Below, piece by piece: positions 34,283 through 41,351 of a stretch of DNA of 64,000 nt (positions are counted from its first letter, which is position 1; every line of letters begins with the position of its first letter). Source of the stretch: Collinsella sp. (GTDB taxonomy: Bacteria > Actinomycetota > Coriobacteriia > Coriobacteriales > Coriobacteriaceae); the NCBI GenBank assembly GCA_019414345.1, contig DXMF01000041.1:18515-82514 (forward strand), read 5' to 3'. The notes beneath the pieces are model-generated. The model saw nothing but the letters and a program-made list of their open reading frames with translations, searched no databases and was not told where the DNA came from. The position numbers were made by a program, and so were the translations under genes.

Positions 34283-35767
34283 GTGTTTGATTCCCTGAGC
34301 GATCGCCTCAACGACACATTTGACCGCCTGCGTGGCAAGGGTAAGCTGACCGAGGCCGACATTACCTCGGCCATGCGCGACATTCGCATGGCGCTGCTCG
34401 AGGCCGACGTCAACTTCAAGGTCGTCAAGGAGTTCGTCGCCAAGACCAAGGAGCGTTGCATGACCGCCGAGGTCATGGAGTCGCTGTCGCCGGCACAAAA
34501 CGTCGTCAAGATCGTGTTCGACGAGCTCACCGAGATGCTCGGCTCCACCGAGAGCAAGCTCGTCTTTAGCAACCGCATTCCCAATGTCATCATGCTCGTG
34601 GGCCTGCAGGGTTCCGGTAAGACTACGGCGGCCGTTAAGCTGGCCTATCTGCTCAAGAAGCAGGGTCGCTCGCCGTTGCTCGCCGCGTGCGACGTCTACC
34701 GCCCCGCCGCTGCCGATCAGCTGGCCACGCTCGGTGGAGAGATCGGCGTTCCGGTCTTCCGCGGCGACGGCGAGCACCCGGTCGATATCGCCAAGGGTGC
34801 CATCCAGGAGGCAGTCGACCACCTGCGTGACGTGGTCATTGTCGATACCGCCGGCCGCCTGCAGATCGACGAGCAGATGATGCAGGAGGCCGTGGATATT
34901 AAGAAGGCCGTCAAGCCCGATCAGGTGCTGATGGTCGTCGATGCCATGACCGGCCAGGATATCGTCAACGTCGTCTCGACCTTCGCCGAGCGCACTGACT
35001 TTGACGGCGTGATCATCTCTAAGCTCGACGGCGATGCCCGTGGCGGCGGTGCGCTTTCCGTGCGCCAGGTGACCGGCAAGCCCATCAAGTTCGTGAGTAT
35101 GGGCGAGAAACCCGATTCGCTGGAGCCGTTCTATCCCGATCGCATGGCCAAGCGCATTCTGGGTATGGGCGATGTTGTCGGCATCATCGAGAAAGCCCAG
35201 GAGGCGGCCGACGCTGAGCAGCTCGAGGCTGCCGAGCGTATGCTGCGCGAGGGCTTTACCATGAACGACATGCTCGACCAGATGAAGGCCGTCAAGAAGA
35301 TGGGCGGTATGAAGGGCATCCTGGGTATGCTCCCCGGCGGCCAGCGCGCGCTCAACCAGATGGGCGGCAACCTGGACGAGGGCATCTTCGACAAGAACGA
35401 GGCCATCATCATGTCGATGACCAAGGAGGAGCGCCTGCGTCCCTCCATCATCAACGGCCAGCGCCGCGCCCGTATCGCCAAGGGCGCCGGCGTGACTCCC
35501 ACCGAGGTCAATAGCCTTATGAAGCAGTGGGGCGAGATGAACAAGATGATGGGCCGCATGCGCTCGATGGCCAATCAGGCACAGGCTGGTGGCAAGAAGG
35601 GCAAGAAGGGTAAGAAGGGCAAAAAGATGCGCATGCCCAATATTCCCGGTCTGGATGCCATGGGTCTGGGCGGCATGGGCGGCCTGGGCGGCCTGGGAAC
35701 GGGCGGTCCTAAGTCCGATATGGACCTGCTGCGCCAGATGGAAGCTCAGATGCGCAATAAGAAATAG
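34283..35767 (+). CDS. ffh: Signal recognition particle protein Ffh
   Basis: Ffh is the SRP54 GTPase that binds 4.5S RNA and signal sequences. The 494-residue protein has an N-terminal four-helix bundle, the G domain with GLQGSGKTTAAVKLA, CDVYRPAAADQL, DTAGRLQ and SKLDGDARGG, and a methionine-rich M domain (MNDMLDQMKAVKKMGGMKG). The tail contains GKKGKKGKKGKK then a Gly/Met stretch before the last SDMDLLRQMEAQMRNKK, longer than the family average. GTG start 34283 follows AAGGAG. No SRP RNA gene is recognised in this window. Confidence 0.96.
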   Translation: MFDSLSDRLNDTFDRLRGKGKLTEADITSAMRDIRMALLEADVNFKVVKEFVAKTKERCMTAEVMESLSPAQNVVKIVFDELTEMLGSTESKLVFSNRIPNVIMLVGLQGSGKTTAAVKLAYLLKKQGRSPLLAACDVYRPAAADQLATLGGEIGVPVFRGDGEHPVDIAKGAIQEAVDHLRDVVIVDTAGRLQIDEQMMQEAVDIKKAVKPDQVLMVVDAMTGQDIVNVVSTFAERTDFDGVIISKLDGDARGGGALSVRQVTGKPIKFVSMGEKPDSLEPFYPDRMAKRILGMGDVVGIIEKAQEAADAEQLEAAERMLREGFTMNDMLDQMKAVKKMGGMKGILGMLPGGQRALNQMGGNLDEGIFDKNEAIIMSMTKEERLRPSIINGQRRARIAKGAGVTPTEVNSLMKQWGEMNKMMGRMRSMANQAQAGGKKGKKGKKGKKMRMPNIPGLDAMGLGGMGGLGGLGTGGPKSDMDLLRQMEAQMRNKK

Positions 35768-35787
35768 CGACTGGTTGAGTCGTGTAT

Positions 35788-35830
35788 GGCGAAGGCCGCC
35801 TGGATGGTACTCCAGGCGGCCTTCGCCGTT
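35788..35830 (+). terminator. Strong hairpin terminator between ffh and the convergent gene
   Basis: A perfect 17-bp stem (35788-35804 with 35811-35827) closes on a 6-base loop and is followed by GTTT. It ends the ffh transcript and can form in the opposite transcript as well. Confidence 0.85.
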
Positions 35831-35883
35831 TGTTCGCTGGTTGTCACACACGTGGAAGCGTGCTTGCGCCAGGGCACGTGCCG

Positions 35884-36648
35884 CTAGTGGCAGCTGCAGC
35901 TCTCGTGCCTGTCGTGGTCGTGATGGCCGTGGCAGCCGCAGGAATCGCCGTGCTCATGGGCGTGCTCGTGGTCGTGGCCATGGCAGTCGCAGGTGGCCTC
36001 GCCGGTCTGTGCGAGCCTGCCGGCAATGAGGGCCTCGACGCAGGCGTCGCAGCTGCCCTGGGCGCCCGCATAGACCGTGATGCCGGCTTGGGTGAGCGCG
36101 TTGATGGCACCGCCGCCGATGCCGCCGCAGATGAGCGTGTCGACGCCACCGTTGGCGAGCAGGCCCGCCAGGGCGCCGTGGCCGGTGCCGCCGGTGCCCA
36201 CGACCTGCTCGTTGAGCACCTTGCCATCCTGGATGTCGTAGATCTTGAACTGTTCGCTGCGGCCAAAGTGCATAAAGATGTTGCCGTTGTCGTACGTCGT
36301 TGCCACCCTCATGGTGCCGACCTCCTTTGCTGGCCATGCGGCCGTCGTCGTGGTGATGGGGGAGTATGCGATATTGCCGCCTTCGATGACGATCGACCGT
36401 CCATTGACCAGCGCGTTTGCCACCTTGCGATGTGCGCGGCTGCAGATTGCCGCCACCGTGGCGCGGGCAATGCCCATGCACTGGGCGACTTCCTCCTGAT
36501 TGAGGCCTTCCAGGTCGCATAGGCGCAGGACCTCGAGCTCGTCGACCGTCATGTCGATGGCATCTCCGCTGGCAAGGCCGTCGGGGGTAAAACCGCGATA
36601 TTCGGGGATGATCCCTACGCGGCGTAGTTTCTCGCGTCTTCCTGCCAT
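35884..36648 (-). CDS. DUF134 helix-turn-helix protein fused to a NifX/NifB-type cofactor-binding domain
   Basis: The 254-residue protein joins three parts. Residues 1-105 are DUF134-like with a helix-turn-helix (MTVDELEVLRLCDLEGLNQE, EVAQCMGIARATVAAICSRA). Residues about 110-220 are a dinitrogenase iron-molybdenum cofactor-type domain (MRVATTYDNGNIFMHFGRSE, GALAGLLANGGVDTLICGGI, then GGGAINAL). The last 35 residues are a His/Cys/Asp tail with CDCHGHDHEHAHEHGDSCG. It is probably a metal- or FeS-responsive regulator or a metal-handling protein; no nitrogenase gene is present. The ATG 36648 has GGAGGG 4 bases upstream, which excludes a longer reading. A divergent promoter region with palindromic CATATG boxes precedes it. 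Confidence 0.85.
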   Translation of the reverse strand: MAGRREKLRRVGIIPEYRGFTPDGLASGDAIDMTVDELEVLRLCDLEGLNQEEVAQCMGIARATVAAICSRAHRKVANALVNGRSIVIEGGNIAYSPITTTTAAWPAKEVGTMRVATTYDNGNIFMHFGRSEQFKIYDIQDGKVLNEQVVGTGGTGHGALAGLLANGGVDTLICGGIGGGAINALTQAGITVYAGAQGSCDACVEALIAGRLAQTGEATCDCHGHDHEHAHEHGDSCGCHGHHDHDRHESCSCH

Positions 36649-36662
36649 ACACCCTCCAAATC

Positions 36663-36727
36663 TGACATATGTCAACAATAAGATAGCGCGCGAGCGGAAC
36701 CGTGCAAGGCATTTTTGGCATATGTCC
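36663..36727 (-). promoter_or_regulatory. Promoter and paired CATATG boxes of the DUF134/NifX-like gene
   Basis: On the minus strand TTGCAC (36707-36702), 16 bases and TATCTT (36685-36680) form a promoter with the start near 36673. The perfect 12-bp palindrome TGACATATGTCA at 36663-36674 then covers about +1 to +12. A near-palindrome GGACATATGCC lies at 36717-36727, 53 bases away and upstream of the -35. This is the arrangement of a repressor operator pair and may be used by the HTH protein encoded next to it. Binding is inferred. Confidence 0.6.
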
Positions 36728-36814
36728 GAAAATGAGGGCTTATGTTTGGGCTGTGGGGTCGCGTGCGCCTGGGCTACAATGAATTTCGCTTATAGGCGAC
36801 TGACAGGAGGGTCA

Positions 36815-37663
36815 ATGAGCAAGGCTGATCAACAGTTTGTAACCATGTGCCGCGATATCTTGGACCATGGCACCACCACCGAGGGCCAAAAGGTCCGACC
36901 GGTGTGGGAGGACGGCACCCCTGCCTATACCATTAAAAACTTTGGCGTTACGGCTCGCTACGACCTGCGTGAGGAGTTTCCCGCGCTCACACTGCGTCGC
37001 ACGGCGCTTAAGTCTGCCATGGACGAGATTCTGTGGATCTATCAAAAGAAGTCAAATAACGTCCACGACCTCAACAGCCATATTTGGGATGAGTGGGCCG
37101 ACGAGACTGGTTCCATCGGCAAGGCCTACGGGTACCAGATTGGCCAGAAGAGCCATTATCCCGAGGGCGATTTCGACCAGATGGACCGTGTGCTGTACGA
37201 CCTTAAGCACACGCCGTACAGCCGCCGCATTATGACGAACACCTATGTGTTTAGCGACCTGTCCGAGATGCACCTGTACCCGTGCGCGTACAGCGTGACC
37301 TATAACGTCACGCAGCGCCCGCAGGACGATAAGCCTACACTCAACATGATTCTCAACCAGCGCAGCCAGGACATTTTGGCCGCGAACAACTGGAACGTGT
37401 GCCAGTACGCCATTTTGCTGATGATGGTCGCGCAGTCGGTCGATATGATTCCCGGCGAGCTGCTGCATGTGATCGCCGACGCCCATATCTACGACCGTCA
37501 TGTCGATATCGTCCGCGAGCTTATCGAGCGTCCGCAGTTTGCGGCGCCTAAGGTAACGCTTAACCCCGACGTGCACGATTTCTATGCGTTTACGACCGAC
37601 GACCTGATTGTGGAGGGCTACGAGCACGGCCCGCAGGTCAAGAACATTCCCATTGCGGTGTAG
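36815..37663 (+). CDS. thyA: Thymidylate synthase
   Basis: ThyA methylates dUMP to dTMP using methylene-tetrahydrofolate and releases dihydrofolate. The 282-residue protein has the nucleophile Cys157 in LYPCAYSVTYNV, where most ThyA proteins have PPCH, a variant seen in a subgroup of anaerobes. The dUMP-binding segment RSQDILAANNWNVCQYAILL is intact. The start is ATG 36815, after AGGAGGG; an open frame further upstream is not coding, as it crosses the neighbouring promoter. folA follows directly, so the enzyme that recycles its by-product is co-expressed. Confidence 0.95.
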   Translation: MSKADQQFVTMCRDILDHGTTTEGQKVRPVWEDGTPAYTIKNFGVTARYDLREEFPALTLRRTALKSAMDEILWIYQKKSNNVHDLNSHIWDEWADETGSIGKAYGYQIGQKSHYPEGDFDQMDRVLYDLKHTPYSRRIMTNTYVFSDLSEMHLYPCAYSVTYNVTQRPQDDKPTLNMILNQRSQDILAANNWNVCQYAILLMMVAQSVDMIPGELLHVIADAHIYDRHVDIVRELIERPQFAAPKVTLNPDVHDFYAFTTDDLIVEGYEHGPQVKNIPIAV

Positions 37664-37672
37664 GTGGCGCTC

Positions 37673-38191
37673 ATGACGTGTAAGCTTTCTGCCATCGTTG
37701 CTGTGTGTGACGATTGGGGCATTGGGTGCGAGGGCGACATGGTGGTGTCCAATCGTGCTGACATGCGCCATTTTGTGGCGTGCACCAAAGGTTGCCCGGT
37801 CATTATGGGGCGCAAGACCCTGCTGAGTTTTCCCGGCGGGCGTCCGCTCAAGAACCGCCGCAATATCGTGCTTACCCGCGACGAGAGCTTTGCCCCCGAG
37901 GGCGTCGACGTGGTGCATAGTATCGACGAGGCGCTCGCCGCGGTTGCCGATGAGCCCGTTGCCTGGGTGATCGGTGGCGGCGAGGTGTATCGGCAGTTTT
38001 TGCCGTATTGCGCCGAGGCCGAGGTCACGCACAACCATTGCACTCATGCCGTGGACACGTACTTTCCCGATTTGGACGCCGATCCCGCGTGGGAGATTGC
38101 GTGGCGTGGCGGTGTTGCCACGATTGCCTCGGGCGAGGGCGACGAGGGTGTCGATTATGAGTTCGTGACGTATCGTCGCGTTGAGGCGTAA
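37673..38191 (+). CDS. folA: Dihydrofolate reductase
   Basis: DHFR regenerates tetrahydrofolate from the dihydrofolate released by ThyA, using NADPH. The 172-residue protein shows LSAIVAVCDDWGIGCEGDMV at the start, GCPVIMGRKTLLSFPGGRPL, then RRNIVLTRD and VIGGGEVYRQFLP. The start chosen is ATG 37673, 5 bases after AGGTGG. A GTG at 37664, directly after the thyA stop, is possible. thyA and folA form a two-gene unit. Confidence 0.95.
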   Translation: MTCKLSAIVAVCDDWGIGCEGDMVVSNRADMRHFVACTKGCPVIMGRKTLLSFPGGRPLKNRRNIVLTRDESFAPEGVDVVHSIDEALAAVADEPVAWVIGGGEVYRQFLPYCAEAEVTHNHCTHAVDTYFPDLDADPAWEIAWRGGVATIASGEGDEGVDYEFVTYRRVEA

Positions 38192-38300
38192 ATCGCCTGG
38201 CGTGAACGGTATTATCGGGTTGATTGAATGTATGGGGCGGCGCTTAGCGTCGCCTCGTTTGGTATAGATGTGCTGTAAAGAAGGGTGCGGGCAGGCTGCT

Positions 38301-39215
38301 ATGACTGATGCCGTTGAGGTTCTGCGAATTGATTCGCTCGAGGACGAGCGGCTCGATGCCTACGTGCGACTGACCGAGCGCGAGCTGCGCTGCGTGCTGG
38401 AGCCGCAAAAGGGCATCTTTATCGCCGAGAGTGCCAAGGTTATTGAGCGCGCGGTGCGTGCCGGATACGAGCCTGTGAGCTTTCTTTTGGGCGAACGCTG
38501 GCTCGACCAGATGATGCCGCTGTTTGAGCGCCTGGTTGTGCGCGAGGGCGCAGGTCCGGTTCCTGTGTTCGTGGCCTCCATGGAGCTCATGGAGCAGTTG
38601 ACGGGCTTTAACGTGACGCGCGGTGCGCTCGCGGCGTTTCGTCGCCCGCGACAGATTCCGGTTGATGAGTTTTTGGGCGGCGTCGTAAAAGCTGCGGGGG
38701 AGCGTCCGGTGCGCGTGTGCGTGCTTGAGGGCATTGTCGACCATACCAATGTGGGCGCGATTTTCCGCTCGGCGGCGGCGTTGAATGTCGACGGTATTCT
38801 GGTGAGCCCTACGTGTTGTGATCCGCTATATCGTCGTTCTGCCCGTGTGAGCATGGGCACGGTGTTTCAGGTGCCGTGGACGCGTATTGGCAGCGAGGCG
38901 CGCGTATGGCCGCACGATGGCCTGGCTGCGCTGCACAATGCCAGGTTTTCCTGTGTCGCCATGGCGTTGACGGATGATTCCGTTTCGCTGGACGATCCCG
39001 TGCTGCAGGAGATTGATCGCCTGGCGATCTTTATGGGCACCGAGGGCGCCGGCCTGGGCGCCAAGACTATCGCGGGCTGTGACCGGGCCGTGCGCATTCC
39101 GATGGCGCACGGGGTTGATTCGCTTAACGTGGCTGCGGCGAGTGCCGTCGCCTTTTGGCAGCTGTGCCCGCACGTGAGCAACGAGTATCACTACCAGCCG
39201 GGGCTGTATCGCTAG
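38301..39215 (+). CDS. SpoU/TrmH family RNA 2'-O-methyltransferase
   Basis: These enzymes methylate ribose 2'-OH groups in rRNA or tRNA with SAM. The 304-residue protein has a substrate-binding N-terminal part (EPQKGIFIAESAKVIERAVR) and the C-terminal SPOUT knot domain. Its motifs are DHTNVGAIFRSAAALNVDGI (motif 1), FMGTEGAGLGAKTIAGCD (motif 2) and IPMAHGVDSLNVAAASAVAF (motif 3). The target base cannot be told. The start ATG 38301 has a weak ribosome-binding site (CAGG); a start 33 bases upstream is open. It is probably a single-gene unit. Confidence 0.9.
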   Translation: MTDAVEVLRIDSLEDERLDAYVRLTERELRCVLEPQKGIFIAESAKVIERAVRAGYEPVSFLLGERWLDQMMPLFERLVVREGAGPVPVFVASMELMEQLTGFNVTRGALAAFRRPRQIPVDEFLGGVVKAAGERPVRVCVLEGIVDHTNVGAIFRSAAALNVDGILVSPTCCDPLYRRSARVSMGTVFQVPWTRIGSEARVWPHDGLAALHNARFSCVAMALTDDSVSLDDPVLQEIDRLAIFMGTEGAGLGAKTIAGCDRAVRIPMAHGVDSLNVAAASAVAFWQLCPHVSNEYHYQPGLYR

Positions 39216-39339
39216 GTAGATAGTTCGCACCGGGCTCTGATTCGGGGTGTTTCGGTCGACGCCGGTCGGTGCTAAGCTGGTATTGGCTTTGTCTTAATTT
39301 GCTGTTTTGTCGGTTGACGTGCACTTGTGGGGAGGGCGT

Positions 39340-40689
39340 GTGGCTAAGAAATCTACGGCTATCGATGTAACGCAGGGCGTCATTTGGCAGCAGCTGCTGT
39401 CGCTGTGCGTTCCCATCTTCTTTAGTTCGTTTTTTCAGCAGGCATACACGCTTATCGGTACCTATATCGTCGGTCAGTTTGGCGGCAAGCTCGCACTGGG
39501 TGGCATTCAAGCCACGATGGTGCTCACCGAGCTCTGCATTGGCTTTTGCGTTGGCGTCGGCGCCGGCTGCGCAGTCATTACTGGTCAGTATTTTGGCCAG
39601 CACGATGATGACCGGCTGAGCCGTTCGGTCCATACGGCCATGACGCTCGCGCTGGTGGGCGGTATCGTTTTCTCGATTCTTGGCATAGTGTTCGTTGAGC
39701 CCATGCTGGTGCTTATGAACACGCCGCATGAACTATTGGCCGAGGGCGCGGCCTATGCTCGTTGCTATTTTGCCGCCATGGTTGCGGCGCTGCTGCTCAA
39801 TATGGGAACGGCACTGCTGCGCGCCGTGGGCGACACGCGCGGGCCTGCTGTGATCATCGCTTCCGGCTGCCTTGTTAATGCGGTGCTGGATGTCATCTTC
39901 GTTGCCGTGCTTCATATGGAGGCTCTGGGCTGCGGCATCGCGGTGGCGCTGACCATTTGCTCCAACGCCACGATGATCGTGATTCGTATGATGCACGCAC
40001 CGGGTGCGTGGCGGCTTTCGCTGTCCAAGCTCGGCATTGATCCGGGCATTTGTAAGAGCATGATCTCGTGTGGTCTGCCGCTTGGCTTTCAGTCTGCTGC
40101 GTATTCGATTTCCAACGTTTTGATTCAGGTGTCGGTCAACTCGTTTGGCGCCGATGTCACCACGGCTTGGGGTCTTTCGGGCCGCCTGGATGGCATTGTC
40201 TGGATGGTTACCGAGGCGCTTGGCGTGTCGATCACCACGTTCTCGGCACAGAACTTTGGCGCGCGCAACTACGAGCGCATGCGAAAGGGCTACCATACGT
40301 CGCTCGTGCTGTCGTTTATGCTCATTGGTGGCCTGTCTGCCGTGCTGCTGGTGTTCTCGGGTCCTCTGTCGCGTCTGTTTGTCGACGATGCTTCGATTTC
40401 GGCGTACACCACGACGATCCTTCATTTTATCGCGCCGTTCTACGCGATCTTCTCGATTATCGAAAACGCGTCGGGCTCCATTCGCGGTGCCGGCGTTAGC
40501 TTGCAGCCCATGCTGCTCACGATTTTTGGCACTGTCGTGCTCAGGGTGATCTGGGTGTTTGCGATTATGCCGTTCGATCCGTCGCTTGAGCACCTGCTGC
40601 TGGTTTACCCCGTAACCTGGCTCATCACGGCCACGATGTTTACCATCTACCACCACAGCGGCAACTGGCTCGGCCGCGCCACCGCCTAA
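39340..40689 (+). CDS. MATE family efflux transporter
   Basis: MATE proteins export drugs or metabolites in exchange for Na+ or H+. The 449-residue protein has about 12 hydrophobic segments in two six-helix halves. It begins with IWQQLLSLCVPIFFSSFFQQ, and shows the ALLRAVGDTRGPAVI loop typical of the NorM/DinF branch and a second-half IIENASGSIRGAGVSLQPM loop. GTG 39340 follows GGGGAGGG closely. Substrate is unknown. Its stop codon directly abuts a REPIN-like element that fills the gap to the convergent cobO. Confidence 0.92.
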   Translation: MAKKSTAIDVTQGVIWQQLLSLCVPIFFSSFFQQAYTLIGTYIVGQFGGKLALGGIQATMVLTELCIGFCVGVGAGCAVITGQYFGQHDDDRLSRSVHTAMTLALVGGIVFSILGIVFVEPMLVLMNTPHELLAEGAAYARCYFAAMVAALLLNMGTALLRAVGDTRGPAVIIASGCLVNAVLDVIFVAVLHMEALGCGIAVALTICSNATMIVIRMMHAPGAWRLSLSKLGIDPGICKSMISCGLPLGFQSAAYSISNVLIQVSVNSFGADVTTAWGLSGRLDGIVWMVTEALGVSITTFSAQNFGARNYERMRKGYHTSLVLSFMLIGGLSAVLLVFSGPLSRLFVDDASISAYTTTILHFIAPFYAIFSIIENASGSIRGAGVSLQPMLLTIFGTVVLRVIWVFAIMPFDPSLEHLLLVYPVTWLITATMFTIYHHSGNWLGRATA

Positions 40690-40772
40690 TGATCCGTAGG
40701 GGACGAGGGAAACGGATCATTTCTCTCCGTCGTGATGTTGATGATCTGTTTTCCTCCGTCCCCTTCGGATCA
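40690..40772. repeat. REPIN-like pair of inverted REPs
   Basis: Two imperfect inverted copies of about 30 bases lie at 40690-40719 and 40742-40772. Each has palindromic ends (TGATCCGT...ACGGATCA; TGATCTG...CGGATCA) around a GGGGACGAGGG-type core. Together they fill the whole space between the stops of two convergent genes. The form is that of a REPIN mobilised by a RAYT transposase, but no such gene is in the window. Confidence 0.8.
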
Positions 40773-40773
40773 A

Positions 40774-41259
40774 TTAGTATTCGATGCCTTGGCGGGCTAG
40801 GAGGCCTTCGTCGAAGTAGTGTTTGACGGGGCGCATTTCGGTTACTAGGTCTGCAAGGTCGGCCAGTGGCAGCAGGCCTCGGCCGGTGAGCACGAGCTCC
40901 GTGGTGGCGGGCTTTATCGCGATCAACGATTCGACATCCTCGCGCGTCACAAAGCCCCGTCGCATGGCCTCGCCGAGTTCGTCCAAAATGAGCACGTCGA
41001 CCTGCGAGATCTGTTCGCGTGCAAGTTCCATGATCTGCTCGGCGCAAGCCTCGGGCGTGTTGCGATCGGCCTGTACAATTCGCAGCCCCAGGCGTGGCGC
41101 CGCATCATGCTCGGCGCAGTGCAGCTTCTTGGCAAACTGCAGCATGAGTACGTCGAGCCCATAACCTGTGGCGCGCATCGCCAATCCCAGCGCAGCCGTG
41201 GTTTTGCCCTTGCCGTCGCCCGTATAGATCTGAACCTTGCCGACTTCCAGTGATGCCAT
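40774..41259 (-). CDS. cobO: Cob(I)yrinic acid a,c-diamide adenosyltransferase (CobO/BtuR type)
   Basis: This enzyme attaches the adenosyl group to corrinoids, in de novo synthesis or salvage of coenzyme B12. The 161-residue protein has the P-loop VQIYTGDGKGKTTAALGLA, the Walker B-like VLILDELGEAMRRGFV and the family end LADLVTEMRPVKHYFDEGLL with ARQGIEY. It is monocistronic, with no other cobalamin gene in the window, so a salvage role is plausible. The ATG is preceded by AAAGGAC. The direction is opposite to both neighbours. Confidence 0.93.
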   Translation of the reverse strand: MASLEVGKVQIYTGDGKGKTTAALGLAMRATGYGLDVLMLQFAKKLHCAEHDAAPRLGLRIVQADRNTPEACAEQIMELAREQISQVDVLILDELGEAMRRGFVTREDVESLIAIKPATTELVLTGRGLLPLADLADLVTEMRPVKHYFDEGLLARQGIEY

Positions 41260-41351
41260 CTCTGTCCTTTCGTGCCCGGCGTCGGTTTATCGCCGTCCGG
41301 GTTGGGTATTCTAGATAGCATTATCAACCCCAGTAGATGGAGTTCAAGCAG

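Noticed and set aside
35590..35630. Short tandem GGCAAGAAG units
   Set aside because: They encode the Lys/Gly-rich tail of Ffh; the low-complexity composition is protein-driven.
36500..36814. Upstream extension of thyA
   Set aside because: It crosses the promoter and 5' end of the divergent gene; ThyA begins at ATG 36815 after AGGAGGG.
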